Assembly (NCBI GenBank): GCA_028583605.1
Contig: CM053326.1
Span: 11,726,587-11,790,586, forward strand
Reading direction: 5' to 3'
From: Dastarcus helophoroides
Taxonomy: Eukaryota > Arthropoda > Insecta > Coleoptera > Bothrideridae
DNA length: 64,000 bases
Numbering within the stretch: position 1 is the first letter of the stretch; each line of letters begins with the position of its first letter. Below are positions 22,666 to 32,370 of the stretch, piece by piece. The translations under genes were made by a program, and so were the position numbers. Below the pieces are notes generated by a model. The model worked only from the letters and a program-made list of their open reading frames with translations. It made no database searches and was not told the DNA's origin.

Positions 22666-23925
22666 TACCAGGCAACCAAAAAAGTTCGTGCAGTTCTGAA
22701 GGCTAAGAAATAGTAACTCAAAAAATGGGTTTCACTTAGATTTATTCTAAAAAATAGTCACCCTCAGCAAGTATTACCCTTTTCCATCCTAGACAGAAGA
22801 TCACATATCCCATTTTTGTACAAATCTTGCTTTTGGGAACTGAAGAAGTGCATCACCTCGTCTTCCGAACCCTCTCTATTTTCAAATCGCCGATTCCGCA
22901 TGTGGTTGTCCAAGGCCAAAAACAAAAGGTAACCACTTGGGGCAAGGTCTGGTGAGGACGGAGGGTGAGGTAGAACTTCCCATTGTACTCGCGCTATATA
23001 TTCCTGCGTGATTCTTGCTGTGTGTGGTCTTGCGTTATCTTGATGAAAGACAACACGTTTTCTGTTCGCCAAAGCAGGCTGTTTTTGACTTAGAGCGACC
23101 GCAACTCTGTAATGTGCAGTAATGGTTTGTCCACTTGGCAGAAGCTCATAGTGAACTATACCTGCTGTAGTCCACCATACACATAACAGAATCTTTTGTT
23201 GGTGAATGTTTGGTTTACCAGTCAACGGCAACGGATCTTTACTGGATAGCCAATAATGCTTATTGTTGCAGTACATAATCCATTTTTCATTACAAGTCAA
23301 CATCCGGTCAAAAAACGACATTAAGTTGTGGCGGGAAAGCAATGATGAACAGATTGTTAAGCGCTGTAACTTGTTCGTTTTACTCAATTCATGTGGTACC
23401 CATTTGCTTAACTTCCATCGTTTCCCAAGCAGGTGCAAATGTTTCGTCACTCACATTGAATTTTAAGGCAAGAGCTTGACATGTCTGACTTGAATCCTCC
23501 TTGATCGTCATCTTGATATTGTCGTTGTTGATCGTTGATGGTCTTCCGGAGCGAGGTTCATCTTCCAGATATTCATCTCCAGAGGCAAATTTCTTAAACC
23601 ACTTTTGACCCGTCCGTTCAGTTACAGTACCTTCTCCAAAAGCAGCGCATATCCTTACGACAAGCTTCTGCAGCCTTGGTACTAAGTTTGAATTCATAAA
23701 GTAAACAAGCACGAATTATTGCATTTGAGCCGGTCATACTCTAGTAAAGATTTTGCACTTTAACTCAAAGTAATCTAACTTATCAAATGCACTGAATGAT
23801 ACTCCTTGATATAAGTTTTAACCTATATTCAAAATTACCCCAACACTACTTGCTGTTTACTGAATATGATTCATAAAAGTAGGCAATAAAGAAAAACCGC
23901 AACGAACTTTATTGGTTGCCTGGTA
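22666..23925 (-). mobile_element. mariner element 1 with TIRs and TA target
   Basis: The element is 22668-23923 (1256 bp). Inverted ends read CCAGGCAACCAAAAAAGTTCG on the left and, on the minus strand, CCAGGCAACCAATAAAGTTCG on the right. TA lies on both sides (22666-22667 and 23924-23925). The length is normal for mariner. It sits inside the transposase gene of the element at 21284-24650, whose C-terminal coding resumes afterwards. Confidence 0.92.
22764..23712 (-). pseudogene. mariner transposase, catalytic residues lost
   Basis: Minus strand. The N-terminal helix-turn-helix part (23712-23389) has GEGTVTERTGQKWFKKFASGD and EDEPRSGRPSTI, and the catalytic part (23450-22764) has KWVPHELS, VFHQDNARPHTA and LPHPPSSPDLAPS. 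The two overlap in different frames, so at least one frame shift separates them. Mariner needs D,D34D. The first Asp is replaced by Asn (TCNEKWI for the usual T-G-D-E-K-W), the second is present (HQDN), and the third, 34 residues on, is Gly (APSGY). The enzyme cannot be active. Confidence 0.93.
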
Positions 23926-25420
23926 GTTAATATTAAGCTAAACACGAGAACAGCTGAAGAAATAATTTTCCGATGGTAAAACTAGCAAATTAAAGTAGAA
24001 TATCCGTTGACAAAGAGGGAAGCCATTAAAGCTATGCTGCCATACATACCCAAAATTGATCAGGAATACTTCAAAGCTGTTATTGCCAATATAACTAACA
24101 CGAAAATTAACTCAAAAGGTAAAATGAGTGGTAAAAGGACAAGCTCCAAGAAACGGACCAAGGCAAATCCCAAGAAGCAGACCAAGGCAATGACCAAAAA
24201 GCAGATCAAGGAAAAATCCAAGAAGCGAACCTGAATTAAGTGCCTTCACAAAATATTACTTTATTCAAAGATATTAGGCCTTAGTTTTCCCTTTTATGCT
24301 GTGTTAAAAGTTTTAGTTACAATAAAACTTTAAGTTTTGTATCTGCTTCTATTAATTATCCAATTATGAAACGTTTAAAAGGTTCCATGTTACATTTTAA
24401 AAACTAATTAAACAATTTCGAGAATTTAAGGTCCTATGTTTTTTTATTTTATTTTTGCCTCATTTTTTAGAAAAATAAATTATGTACTTTTAGTTGTTTG
24501 TGTCTGCTCATCCGGTGATAAATCAGAAAAAATGTACAAATTACCAATTTAATTAAATTAACTATTATTTTTAAATACTAAAAACTGGTCAAACCATGCT
24601 CTTTAAACTGTTACCTTGTAACATAGAATCTTATAATTCCAAGCCAGCGATAACAAGATTTTCCTGTGGCCAAATTGCTTTTAAATCCAATTTTTTTTGT
24701 AAAGTGCGCTTTTAACGGATAAATTTTACGATTTGTAATTCAGGTCGGATAAATGTTCACAACTATCACCGTTATAACGACCATAACCCTAGGCAAAAAG
24801 CACATGTTTGACAAAATCGAAATTTTCCAAAAAAAGCCATTAACTTGAGCTAGAGAGAAAGCTTCAGAAAATCAATGTACCTTTCTTTGGTGCTTCCTAT
24901 GGCGTAATAAAATATAGGGTGTTCTATTTAAAAAAAAGAGTTTTTGCTTTTTGAAGTTAGCAAAAATTAAAATTAACTTCGTACGCCTCTGTATAATAAT
25001 TTTGAGGTGTTTTAGGGATTTTCGCCTATCTATAAGACTAATGACCACGCAAAAACCAGAGCTTTATCTTTTTAATTTTAAAAAATATTAAACTTTTGCT
25101 GAAAAAGAAAAAATGTTCTTTTCGCCAAAAAATCAAAATATCTTGGAAAATAAGAGGATAAATATAGGAAAAGCTTATAAAATCCCCACTAAAATGATGA
25201 GTAGAATTCTAAAAAAGCATAAAATATATAGATTGTAACAAAGTTGTTATCAGCCCAGAGAATACAGAACGCCCTGTATAATGAAAACTATTTTTAAATT
25301 AAAGAGCTAAGGTAGTTTGGCAACATTGCAAAAAATGAAAACGATTTTTTTCCCTAACGGAGGGAAACTACCGTCCATCTACCTCCTTCATCTACCTCCG
25401 CTTACTAGTGGGACACACTG

Positions 25421-25500
25421 TATATGACATATGACTTTTCTCCATTAATTTTCGTCGTAGAATCTATAGGTTTGGTCCCTTTCTTTAATGATACTCATGT
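25421..25500. mobile_element. Displaced right end of the palindromic MITE
   Basis: The reverse complement matches the left arm of the MITE at 15171-15240: TTAAAGAAAGGGACCAAAC, AGATTCTACGACGAAAATTA and GGAGAAAAGTC align with TTAAACAATGGGCCAAAC, AGATTCTGCGACGAAAATTA and GGGAAAAGTT. It begins with the TA duplicated by the inserted element (15808-15809 and 25421-25422). Confidence 0.75.
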
Positions 25501-25595
25501 ATAGTCGAGGAACACATATGATTGTTTGTGACAATGTATTTAAGAAAAAAAATATGTTTAGGATTTGAGAGATATAAAATATGTTGAAAATATAC

Positions 25596-25717
25596 CTGCT
25601 CCGTTGATGGTAACACATGATTCCTAGTTAGGTCATTTAATAATGGTATGCTATGTGGATTTATTTTGTAATCCCACTCATCTACGAATTTTTCGTTATT
25701 TACTATTGGACTACATT
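25596..25717 (-). CDS. Acid sphingomyelinase-like, N-terminal exon
   Basis: Minus-strand segment, 122 bp, with acceptor TCTTCTTGCAG and donor GTATAT. It has one open frame: ECSPIVNNEKFVDEWDYKIN, then PHSIPLLNDLTRNHVLPSTEQ (quoted in two parts). Its first codon needs one base, which exactly fits the G left by the signal-peptide exon at 37533-37593, and it ends in phase 0. This short, low-conservation segment would sit between the signal peptide and the saposin domain. The match rests on phase, strand, order and splice sites rather than on family motifs. Confidence 0.6.
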
Positions 25718-25799
25718 CTGCAAGAAGAGATTTAACGTTAATTTGATTATTTAATATTGTAACAAAATGTAGTTATGAAATTTGTATTAGTAAGGAATT

Positions 25800-26090
25800 T
25801 TCTAGAAAAATTTGATAATGGGAAGCTGCCGCGATAATGAATTATACGGCAGATAAGCGCTCTAGACATTTCCTCAAGCGATAAGTCTTATATGTACGTC
25901 CGTTCTAGAAACCGGAACGGTACCTATAAATACTCGGTCATCTTTCCCTCAGTCAGTTAATTAAACAATGAGTTAGTTGGTTAATTAGTCAATTGGTCAA
26001 TTAAGTGAATTTTAATTGTAGTATTCCGAAATCAGTTTGGAAATAAAATAGTTGCAATTCACGAAGTTTTAATTTCCGAAATTTTGAAAA
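25800..26090 (+). promoter_or_regulatory. LTR-like promoter module (TATA, initiator, poly-A signal)
   Basis: CTATAAATAC near 25926 is followed about 30 bases later by TCAGTCAGTT, an initiator-like word, and about 110 bases on by AATAAAATAG. This compact order is typical of a retrotransposon LTR. I could not find matching LTR ends, a second LTR or coding sequence, so a solo LTR is only a suggestion. Confidence 0.25.
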
Positions 26091-26343
26091 AGTCATCTAC
26101 TTGATTGTCAATTTTGTTTTTGTTTTTAAAGATTTTAACGTATGTATGTATTTTAATACTTTAAAGCAACTAACATAACATAACACCTACAAATAAAAAA
26201 TCTCATTGCTTTTGTATAAAATCACCCAAATATCTTAAAGGGACTTACTATTTCATGTATTTGTGTATCTTATTAGTTCAAAGCATATTTTGTAAAAAGA
26301 AAATATTTTTTTAAAGGATTTTCTTTCGCCTTAAAATAATTTT

Positions 26344-26525
26344 ACCTGTTTGCGTAAATAATTCGTTAATGTGACCCTTGACATATCGATAAAAATAATT
26401 AATAAGTAATCACATGCGTTTTTCGCTACGTCCTCTTCTGATAAAAAATCACAGATGACTTTTTCAACTGAACACACTATATTATTCATATCAGGTGTAC
26501 CAGGAAATAATTTACCTCTATGTTT
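26344..26525 (-). other. Unidentified exon-like open frame
   Basis: On the minus strand one frame is open from an AATAG acceptor-like site to an AAACAG|GTAAAA donor-like site. It reads LFPGTPDMNNIVCSVEKVIC, DFLSEEDVAKNACDYLLI and IFIDMSRVTLTNYLRKQ. The composition is protein-like rather than A/T noise. It lies in the sphingomyelinase gene on the same strand, between the signal-peptide and N-terminal exons, but its end phase (0) does not fit the next exon. It may be an alternative exon, a nested gene or a relic. I do not recognise the family. Confidence 0.35.
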
Positions 26526-26570
26526 CTATTTATAAAGATACAAACTTCAAGCATGCTCTACTGTAAAGCA

Positions 26571-27620
26571 GCGGTAGGCAACTTTTTGGTCGACGGGCCG
26601 AAAAGATAACGCCAAACATGCCCACCTTGCAAGTTATTCTAGAAATTTCTATTTTTATGTCAAAATTTTTCTTTTTTAAAATGATAATTATTCTCAAATT
26701 TGTCTTTTTTTAATTTTAGTTTTATTCTCAAAAGTTCACCTTTTTTTAAATGTAACTTTGTCAATATCTGACACTGGAGGAGGTTCTCAAAATTATGGTT
26801 ATTTGTTAAAATTTTGACTTTTCTTTTAAAATTCGTCTTTTTTTCAAACTTTGAATTATTTTTTAGAAATTCAGCTATTTATAAAAGTCGACAATTTCTA
26901 AAGGTCATTTTCTTTTTTAAATTTTGTCATTCTTTCATAATTTCTATTTTTCCTCTCAAAATTATTTTTAACAATTTAGAAATTTGTCTTTCTCCCGAAC
27001 TGGACTTTTTTTCTAATTCTTATTTTTTGAAATATTTTATTCGCTATATTGGAACTTGTTTTTTAATCTTACTTTCTCTAAATAATCTCTGTTTTTTTAG
27101 CATCCGGTATTCCCGGAAAAATGCCTTTGGAAAGGATTTTTATACACAATTTGAAGGAACGATTTTCTAAAAATTAGGTTGTATTTTAATAAAGTTTTCT
27201 AAAGTAAAATCTTACCTATGTCCGTTGGAAGAATCTGTCGAACTATTTAATAAACAGCAGTGATAATCTTCAAAAACTGAATTTTTTTGTAATATTAGAA
27301 ATCTATATTTTCTTAGAAAAAGTTTTAATTTTGGACCAAAGAGGAAACTTAGTATTATCTTTAAATTTTGACTTTATTAGAAGTTTTAAATTTCTCAGCC
27401 TTAAGTCGAATATTGAAAATGTTCTCAAAATTTCGACTTTAGACTTGAAATTTTATTTTAAATCGAATTTCATTCTTATAATTTCTGAAAATTTGAACTT
27501 TTTCAAAATACGATTTTAAGCTTGATATTCTTGGACGCGAAAGTTCTAGAATTTTTTTTTAGTTTTCAGTTTAAACTACATATTTTGAAAATATATTTCT
27601 ATAGTTTGTAACCATGTTCA
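26571..27620. repeat. hAT-like end followed by degenerate filler
   Basis: CAGCGGTAGGCAACTTTTTGG at 26571 is a typical hAT-type terminus. What follows is T-rich filler of the AAATTCGAATTTT / TTTGAAAAA kind in the orientation opposite to 13480-13998. No matching right end was located, so the extent is approximate. Confidence 0.4.
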
Positions 27621-27656
27621 CAATTTAGATATTTTTCTAAACATTTTAAAATTTCT

Positions 27657-27870
27657 AATGCACAGACCAATCGGATTCGGAGTTTGAATAGCAAAGACCG
27701 GTTTCGATTTTATTAGATCTCGTTAGATTGGTATATCCAGCTCGAATGCTAACAAATGTTCCGGCAGGTAAATACTATAGAATCAACGGATGTCTTTCAT
27801 ATAACTGTCGTCACCTATTGGTCCAACTATTGTGAACAACTCCAACAAGAGTCGTATTCAAGTAAAATGC
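27657..27870. repeat. Shared 200-bp module, copy 1
   Basis: Aligns in the same orientation with 48838-49060: TAATGCACAGAC, GGTTTCGATTTTATTAGATC / GGTTTCGATCTTGTTAGATC, CTCGAATGCTAACAAATGTTC and CACCTATTGGTCCA. In both places it is embedded in filler and followed within 60-400 bp by a Penelope-type tail, so a larger composite was probably copied. Confidence 0.65.
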
Positions 27871-27922
27871 AACCTAGACTAGTTGTAGGCTGCATAATGT
27901 AGCCTAGGTTGCATTTTACTTG
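27859..27922. repeat. Perfect 19-bp inverted repeat (hairpin)
   Basis: Arms 27859-27877 and 27904-27922 (CAAGTAAAATGCAACCTAG and its exact complement) enclose a 26-base loop. It lies directly at the end of the shared module and may be the terminus of a small fold-back element. Confidence 0.8.
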
Positions 27923-28187
27923 CATTTTAAACTTTGTTCGAAATCTAGGATATAAAACTCGAAACTATTGAAAAAACTCAAATATTCGAGTTCAAAGTGA
28001 AAATTTGTATCAGAATTAAACTTTTTGAACAACTTTGAACCTTTTTTTTAAATTTGGACTTTTCCTAAGATTGCGTGCAGATTTAAATTCGAAAATTCGA
28101 TAATATTTTTGTTATAGATTTGTAGTTTTTTCCCCTTTGAATTTTAATTTTTTTCTAAAACTTCATGTTAACTCGTAAATTATTGAA

Positions 28188-28240
28188 ACACAGAACTTGT
28201 TCCCTGAAACCAAGAAAGATTAAAAAACACAACAAACGAT
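28188..28240 (-). mobile_element. Truncated Penelope-type tail
   Basis: ACAGAACTTGTTCCCTGAAAC, then AAGAAAGATTAAAAAACACA, match the outer part of the tails at 44760, 49115 and 52210. The copy stops before the hammerhead-like segment. Confidence 0.6.
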
Positions 28241-28249
28241 TTTTAAAAT

Positions 28250-29750
28250 CAAAATTTATAATTGAATCTCGAATAATGCATTTTCACAAATGTTGTTTTT
28301 CCCGAAATTTAAACAATTTTTTTACAAAATTATGATTGTGAATTTGAAATTTGGAAAAGAAGAATTTTTTAAAATATATTTTGAGTAATTTCTTGAATTA
28401 TTACACTTTCCCCACATTTCAATTTTTTTTAAAAATGTTTACTAATTTCGAGATGAATTTACAAAATATTATTAGTAGGAGGATAGGATATTTTTTGTAA
28501 GATAGGCTCATTTTTTGTTTATAAATTACAAACTTATTTTAATGCAATTTAATTGAAAGCAGAACTGTAGCTACCTATTTTTGTAATTTGAAAAAAAAAA
28601 TGTTTTTGCTGTCTTTTTTTCTGATTAGCTTTCCCATTTATCAAAGACACGATATGCTACTTTATTTGATTAACATAAATTGGGACAAATAAGCTGTGTT
28701 GTTATATACTGTAGTGTTTTTTTTTTCAGTTTTTGCAATTCAATGTACTAAGTTGCGACAAAATTCTCACTAAAGAACATTTATTCGAAAAAGAAAAATC
28801 TGGAAAAATAAACCAAGAATCCTGGTATCAAACTTAGGGCCCAGCTAATATTTATAGTTCTTATCACGAAAGTTGAGTTCCACGTCATCAAATGTATTTT
28901 CCAAATCAATCGGTTCAAGGTCACATTGGAGAGTAATTTATTGGCGTTTCGTTAACAAAACATCAAATATAAGAACAAAGCCAGTCAAAGAACAACAAAA
29001 TGGGTGCGAATTAGATTACGCTTCACATTTTTAATAATTGTTTTTAGCATTAATGTTTGTTCTTGCATTATTACATGCTTGTCTGAGAGGAAAATTAAGT
29101 TGAAGATTTGTTAATATTGGCTTTCCAGGACAAAGGACAATACAGATTTATTCCACAAAATGAATAGAGGTTTGTTTGAGAAAAGGGTTTTTTTTTTTTA
29201 AATGATAACGATGCTATTTCAATTTACTTTGGTTGTATCTACCAACAATAAAAAAGTGAATTTTACTTTTTATTGTTACAGACCATATGTAATATTCTTT
29301 TTTTTTTTCTAGGAGCATTTCTCTGGAGCCCCGTATTATTCTTTATAACATCCATCTAAAAAATCACAAGAAATAGTAAATTCTCTAATTATTCTGCTTT
29401 TACAAAAGTTGTTATTTGTGTGCTCCGTTTAAAGAATTATTCAGGGATGCTCGCAATTTTAGAAATTGTAATTGTTTAAATGTGTTTCATAGAAAGTCAC
29501 CAATATGTAAGTTTTGTCTTTATTAAGGTTTCGTTTTTATCCTAGTGAAACCATTTATAGCCCCAGGCATTGTAATTGCCCAAAAAAAAGGAACAAAAGA
29601 AAACTATGTTTTTCTTTCAGAAGACTTACACTGTATCTGCTTAGGTGGTCGTCTGTGAAAATATCTTCGCAGACTGAACCTCCTTTGTAATCATTTTTCA
29701 AATTTCTCTTGAATAGTTTTGTTTCATTCACTTTCATAATCATCTCATTG
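28250..29750. other. A/T-rich intron, no feature seen
   Basis: Long poly-A and poly-T tracts and short open frames only. A minus-strand stretch around 28850-28930 has protein-like codons but no motif or good splice sites that I can support. Confidence 0.4.
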
Positions 29751-29811
29751 TACGAGAGTAAATCAAATATGGATCAGAATTTCTAACATGTCGCTCTGAG
29801 GGCGTCGGGGG

Positions 29812-30468
29812 GGGGGTTCTTTACAATAATTCCTACTAGTCTAATGGAATTCTAATCCACAAGTTTATAAACATGTTCGTTGCTATAGCGAATTAAAATA
29901 TGGACGAGGGCTTATTTGATGCAGAATAGTGTGTAAAAAAAGTTTAAAACCTGCACATGAACAATCGCATAAATCTTTTGATAAAAAAATAATTTTATTC
30001 TCATTTTTAAATATTTTTTTGATATAAACTTTTTGAAAAAAATTAACTTGTTTAAAGAATATAATTGAAAACTACTGACAAATTTTATCTCGGTAATAAT
30101 TATTCAAATTTAATTAATAACGGAATAAGTAATAAAGGTTTTACCACAAATGAAACACTTAAAGATATAGGAGTGCATTACTATTCAAATCAGTTGAAAT
30201 ACAGAATCTGACATCCAATCAAACGTTTAACGAGCCGAAATGAAGTCACACCAACCAAATGTAGGAAGCGTTTGAAAAACATAATCAGTTAGTTTGAGGT
30301 TTGGGCAGTTTGACTAGCTTGGTACATTTTTGCGAGAGGTAAAGGTATGCAGGTTTTAAGAAACCCGCGCTTTATGATATCTATTCAGCCAATAGAAATT
30401 CAGCGGATCACGTGCTGGATTGTAACCAATAAACTTTTGGAATGCGTCGCGGTATTTAACGCCTCGTG
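29812..30468. mobile_element. Insertion inside mariner 2, family unknown
   Basis: About 660 bp of extra sequence bounded by direct repeats of about 33 bp (ending GAGGGCGTCGGG). A target duplication this long suggests retrotransposition. The right part (30310-30468) is GC-richer, with CAGCCAATAGAAATTCAGC and CGTCGCGGTATTTAACGCC, and could be the 5' end of an unrecognised element. No coding motif was found. Confidence 0.5.
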
Positions 30469-30597
30469 AATTTCTAACATGTCGCCATGAGGGCGTCGGG
30501 AGTGTGCGCATACTCTTAGACATATTAGATGGGGATATCATGTGACTTCCTGCGCTCAAACGAATTCCGTTCTCGACCTTCGTCAGTTATAAATACA

Positions 30598-31621
30598 ATG
30601 AGTGAGCAAGAGGTGCAACCGCACGTTGCGCACCATATTATTAAATTTCTTGTCGTGGAAAGTGTAAATCCCGCCGAAATTCTTCGTAAACTGGAAGCAC
30701 AGTGTGGGGATACTTGTTTGAAGAAAACTCAACTCATTGACACAAAAAATTTCTGAAAGGACGAACTCATATTGAAAATGAACCCCACGCCCATCGTCCT
30801 CGGATTAGTGTGACTGCGGACAAAATTAACGCTGTTCAACGCCTTTGGGTAGGTGCTCGCCGTTTAACTGTTGGTGAAATTGCAGCTCAGATAGGGATAA
30901 GTTTTGGGAGTGCTCAATTCATCATTACATGTGAGCTGGGGTTTCGAAAATTTTCTGCCAGGTGGGTACCTCGTCTTTTGACTAAAGAACAGAAACAACA
31001 ACGTCTGGAGATTTGTCAGAGCTATCTTGGACGTTTTCAACGTGAAAGTAATGGTTTTTTTGTTGCAAAGTAGCGTTACGTGTGATGCGACTTGGGTCCA
31101 CCATTACACCCCTGAGTCTGAACAAGCAAACATGGAGTGGAGAACAAAGGGGGAAGGTGCAGCCTTAAAGGCAAGAACTCGCTTCTCAACAGGAAAGGTT
31201 CTTTCGAGAGTGTTTTGGAAATTTAAAGGAGTGTGCACGTCAATTTTCTGCCTGAATGTCGTACGGTTAATACTGCCTACACTGCCAGCTATTGGATGAA
31301 CCAAAATATGCATATCGACGAAGACGGTGCGAATTTTCGGTCAGAAATGTTATTTTGTGTCACGACAATACTCGCTTCTCATTCAGCCAATCTGACACAT
31401 CAAAAATTAAAGGAAATTCATTGGGCAACATTAGAAACCCTTCTTATAGTCCCGAATTTTCACCATCCGATTATCATATGTTTGGGCCACTAAAAGAAGC
31501 TCTAGGAGGTGAGCGATTCCATAATGATGCTGCTGCTGTTGAGACATTTGTGCCCAATTGGATGCAAACACGCTTCCCTTCTTTTTATGATGATGGCATT
31601 AAAAAATTCCCAATCCGTTGA
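30598..31621 (+). pseudogene. mariner transposase, frame-shifted but with all three Asp
   Basis: Plus-strand pieces: 30598-30756 (MSEQEVQPHVAHHIIKFL, NPAEILRKLEAQCGD), 30810-31073 (LTVGEIAAQIGISFGSAQFI, WVPRLLTKEQKQQRL), 31070-31250 (VTCDATWVHHYTPES) and 31292-31621 (ILCHDNTRF, then YSPEFSPSDYHMFGPLKEAL). The catalytic aspartates are all retained: CDATW, CHDN and, 34 residues later, PSDYH. The frame changes at least three times, so no full protein is made. It belongs to a mariner branch different from element 1, judging by the TIRs and the TPES and GPLKEALGG motifs. Confidence 0.9.
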
Positions 31622-31731
31622 AAAAAATGCATAACAAAATCAGGAAATTAAGTTAATAACTTTCATATACGTATCTTGTACCAATAAATTTTTGAAAACA
31701 AATTCCGGTTCATATTTGATTTACCCTTGTA

Positions 31732-32370
31732 TTTTTGATTTATCATCTTCTCTTTAATTTGTGCGCGCAAAATTGTTTTCCAAATTGTCTCTTCGGAGCG
31801 CCACTAACATACAAAGATATCTTTGCGCCACTTATCAATGTTTAATTATTAAATTTATTTCTCTTCGCACCTCTGTGTCCATGGTTTGCATTTCTTTAAT
31901 AACTTCTCTAATAATGAATACAAAAAAGGTCTACGCTTTTAGAAAAAGAACTGTTTGTCTAAATATCTTGGGACGAATTTTCACTGCCACTGTCTATCAC
32001 TAATTATACTATCGTTGGAGGGGGGCTGTGATCTCTTGCCTGCTCAGAATATCAATAACTTTGCCATCAGAACTCTTGGACCTAGACTCTTCATTTAATC
32101 TGCTGCCGGGCTTTTTTCAAAGATGATTTTATCAAATTATTTAATTTTAGCAAAAGTGCTGCGCAAGTTTCTTTTATTATGTCACAAATCACGTAATAAA
32201 AATGTTAACTTCGAAAATAATGCAGAATATTCAAAACTGAAAGGTCAAAGATCAAAAATGAAAAAAACAACCGAGGCACACGCTATTGAAATTACCTGGA
32301 CGATTTAAGATCCAGATCTGCATGCATCTTAGTTTAACCCATAACTTCATAACAGTAGCGTATGTTGTAG
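31732..32370. other. Intronic sequence, no feature seen
   Basis: The short open frames (for example 31761-32003) lack any motif and are low in codon complexity. Confidence 0.4.

Larger units (their letters stand above)
21657..24234 (+). pseudogene. Transposase-like gene of the HKPKKD-x-C family, split by mariner
   Basis: Plus-strand pieces: 21657-21950 (YVKLLQYRYYFFSNYLNIY then IHKPKKDRCNVCELQ), 21974-22174 (KAVLIFDLQNILSNPKAQ, SFYYKSNMSLYNLTE), about 22270-22340 in broken frames (SDSCVSQNRNSV), 22515-22667 (SDFLDYQSLA, VPFTKVSFLQIRKG), and after the mariner 24007-24234 (YPLTKREAIKAMLPYIP followed by a lysine-rich tail). F-D-L-Q ... YY-K-x-x-x-x-x-Y-N ... D-x-x-x-x-Q-N-x-N is the pattern of a widespread uncharacterised insect transposon protein, which I infer to have an RNase H-like core. 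I cannot name the superfamily. Stops, frame shifts and the mariner make it dead. The tail repeats a KK-x-T-K-A-type heptad about five times. Confidence 0.65.
21278..24660 (+). mobile_element. Autonomous-type DNA transposon interrupted by mariner
   Basis: The left end GCTGGCTTGGAATTATAAG (21284) is repeated inverted at the right end (CTTATAATTCCAAGCCAGC, ending near 24649), and the match extends inward through CTATGTTACAA. Flanks are CATAAC on the left and GATAAC on the right, suggesting a 5-6-bp target duplication with one change. It carries the remains of one long plus-strand gene (21657-24234) split by the mariner at 22668-23923. It lies between the two arms of the 15810-25420 element. Confidence 0.7.
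15810..25420. mobile_element. Long-TIR fold-back element holding two further transposons
   Basis: Termini CAGTGTGTCCCACTAGTA at 15810 and its inverse ending at 25420 are flanked by TA. The left arm is split: 15810 to about 16156 plus about 20572-21282. It pairs inverted with the right arm 24656-25420, with shared landmarks CGTTGCCAAACT / AATGTTGCCAAACT, CAAAATTATTATACAG and CCTATATTTTA. Once the inserts (16157-20571 and 21283-24655) are removed, the element is only about 1.8 kb, almost all inverted repeat, with no transposase of its own. That indicates a non-autonomous fold-back element. The TA target fits Tc1/mariner-type or a similar transposase. Confidence 0.75.
29751..31731 (+). mobile_element. 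mariner element 2 with TIRs and internal insertion
   Basis: The element is 29753-31729. The left end CGAGAGTAAATCAAATATGG pairs with the right end, which reads CAAGGGTAAATCAAATATGA on the minus strand. TA flanks both sides (29751-29752 and 31730-31731). At 1977 bp it is about 690 bp too long for a mariner. The excess lies near the left end, between two near-identical copies of a roughly 33-bp word starting AATTTCTAACATGTCGC at 29778 and 30470. That fits a later insertion with a long target duplication. Confidence 0.85.

Noticed and set aside
28840..28990. Minus-strand protein-like stretch in an intron
   Set aside because: Two frames look equally open, there is no family motif, and there are no convincing splice sites.
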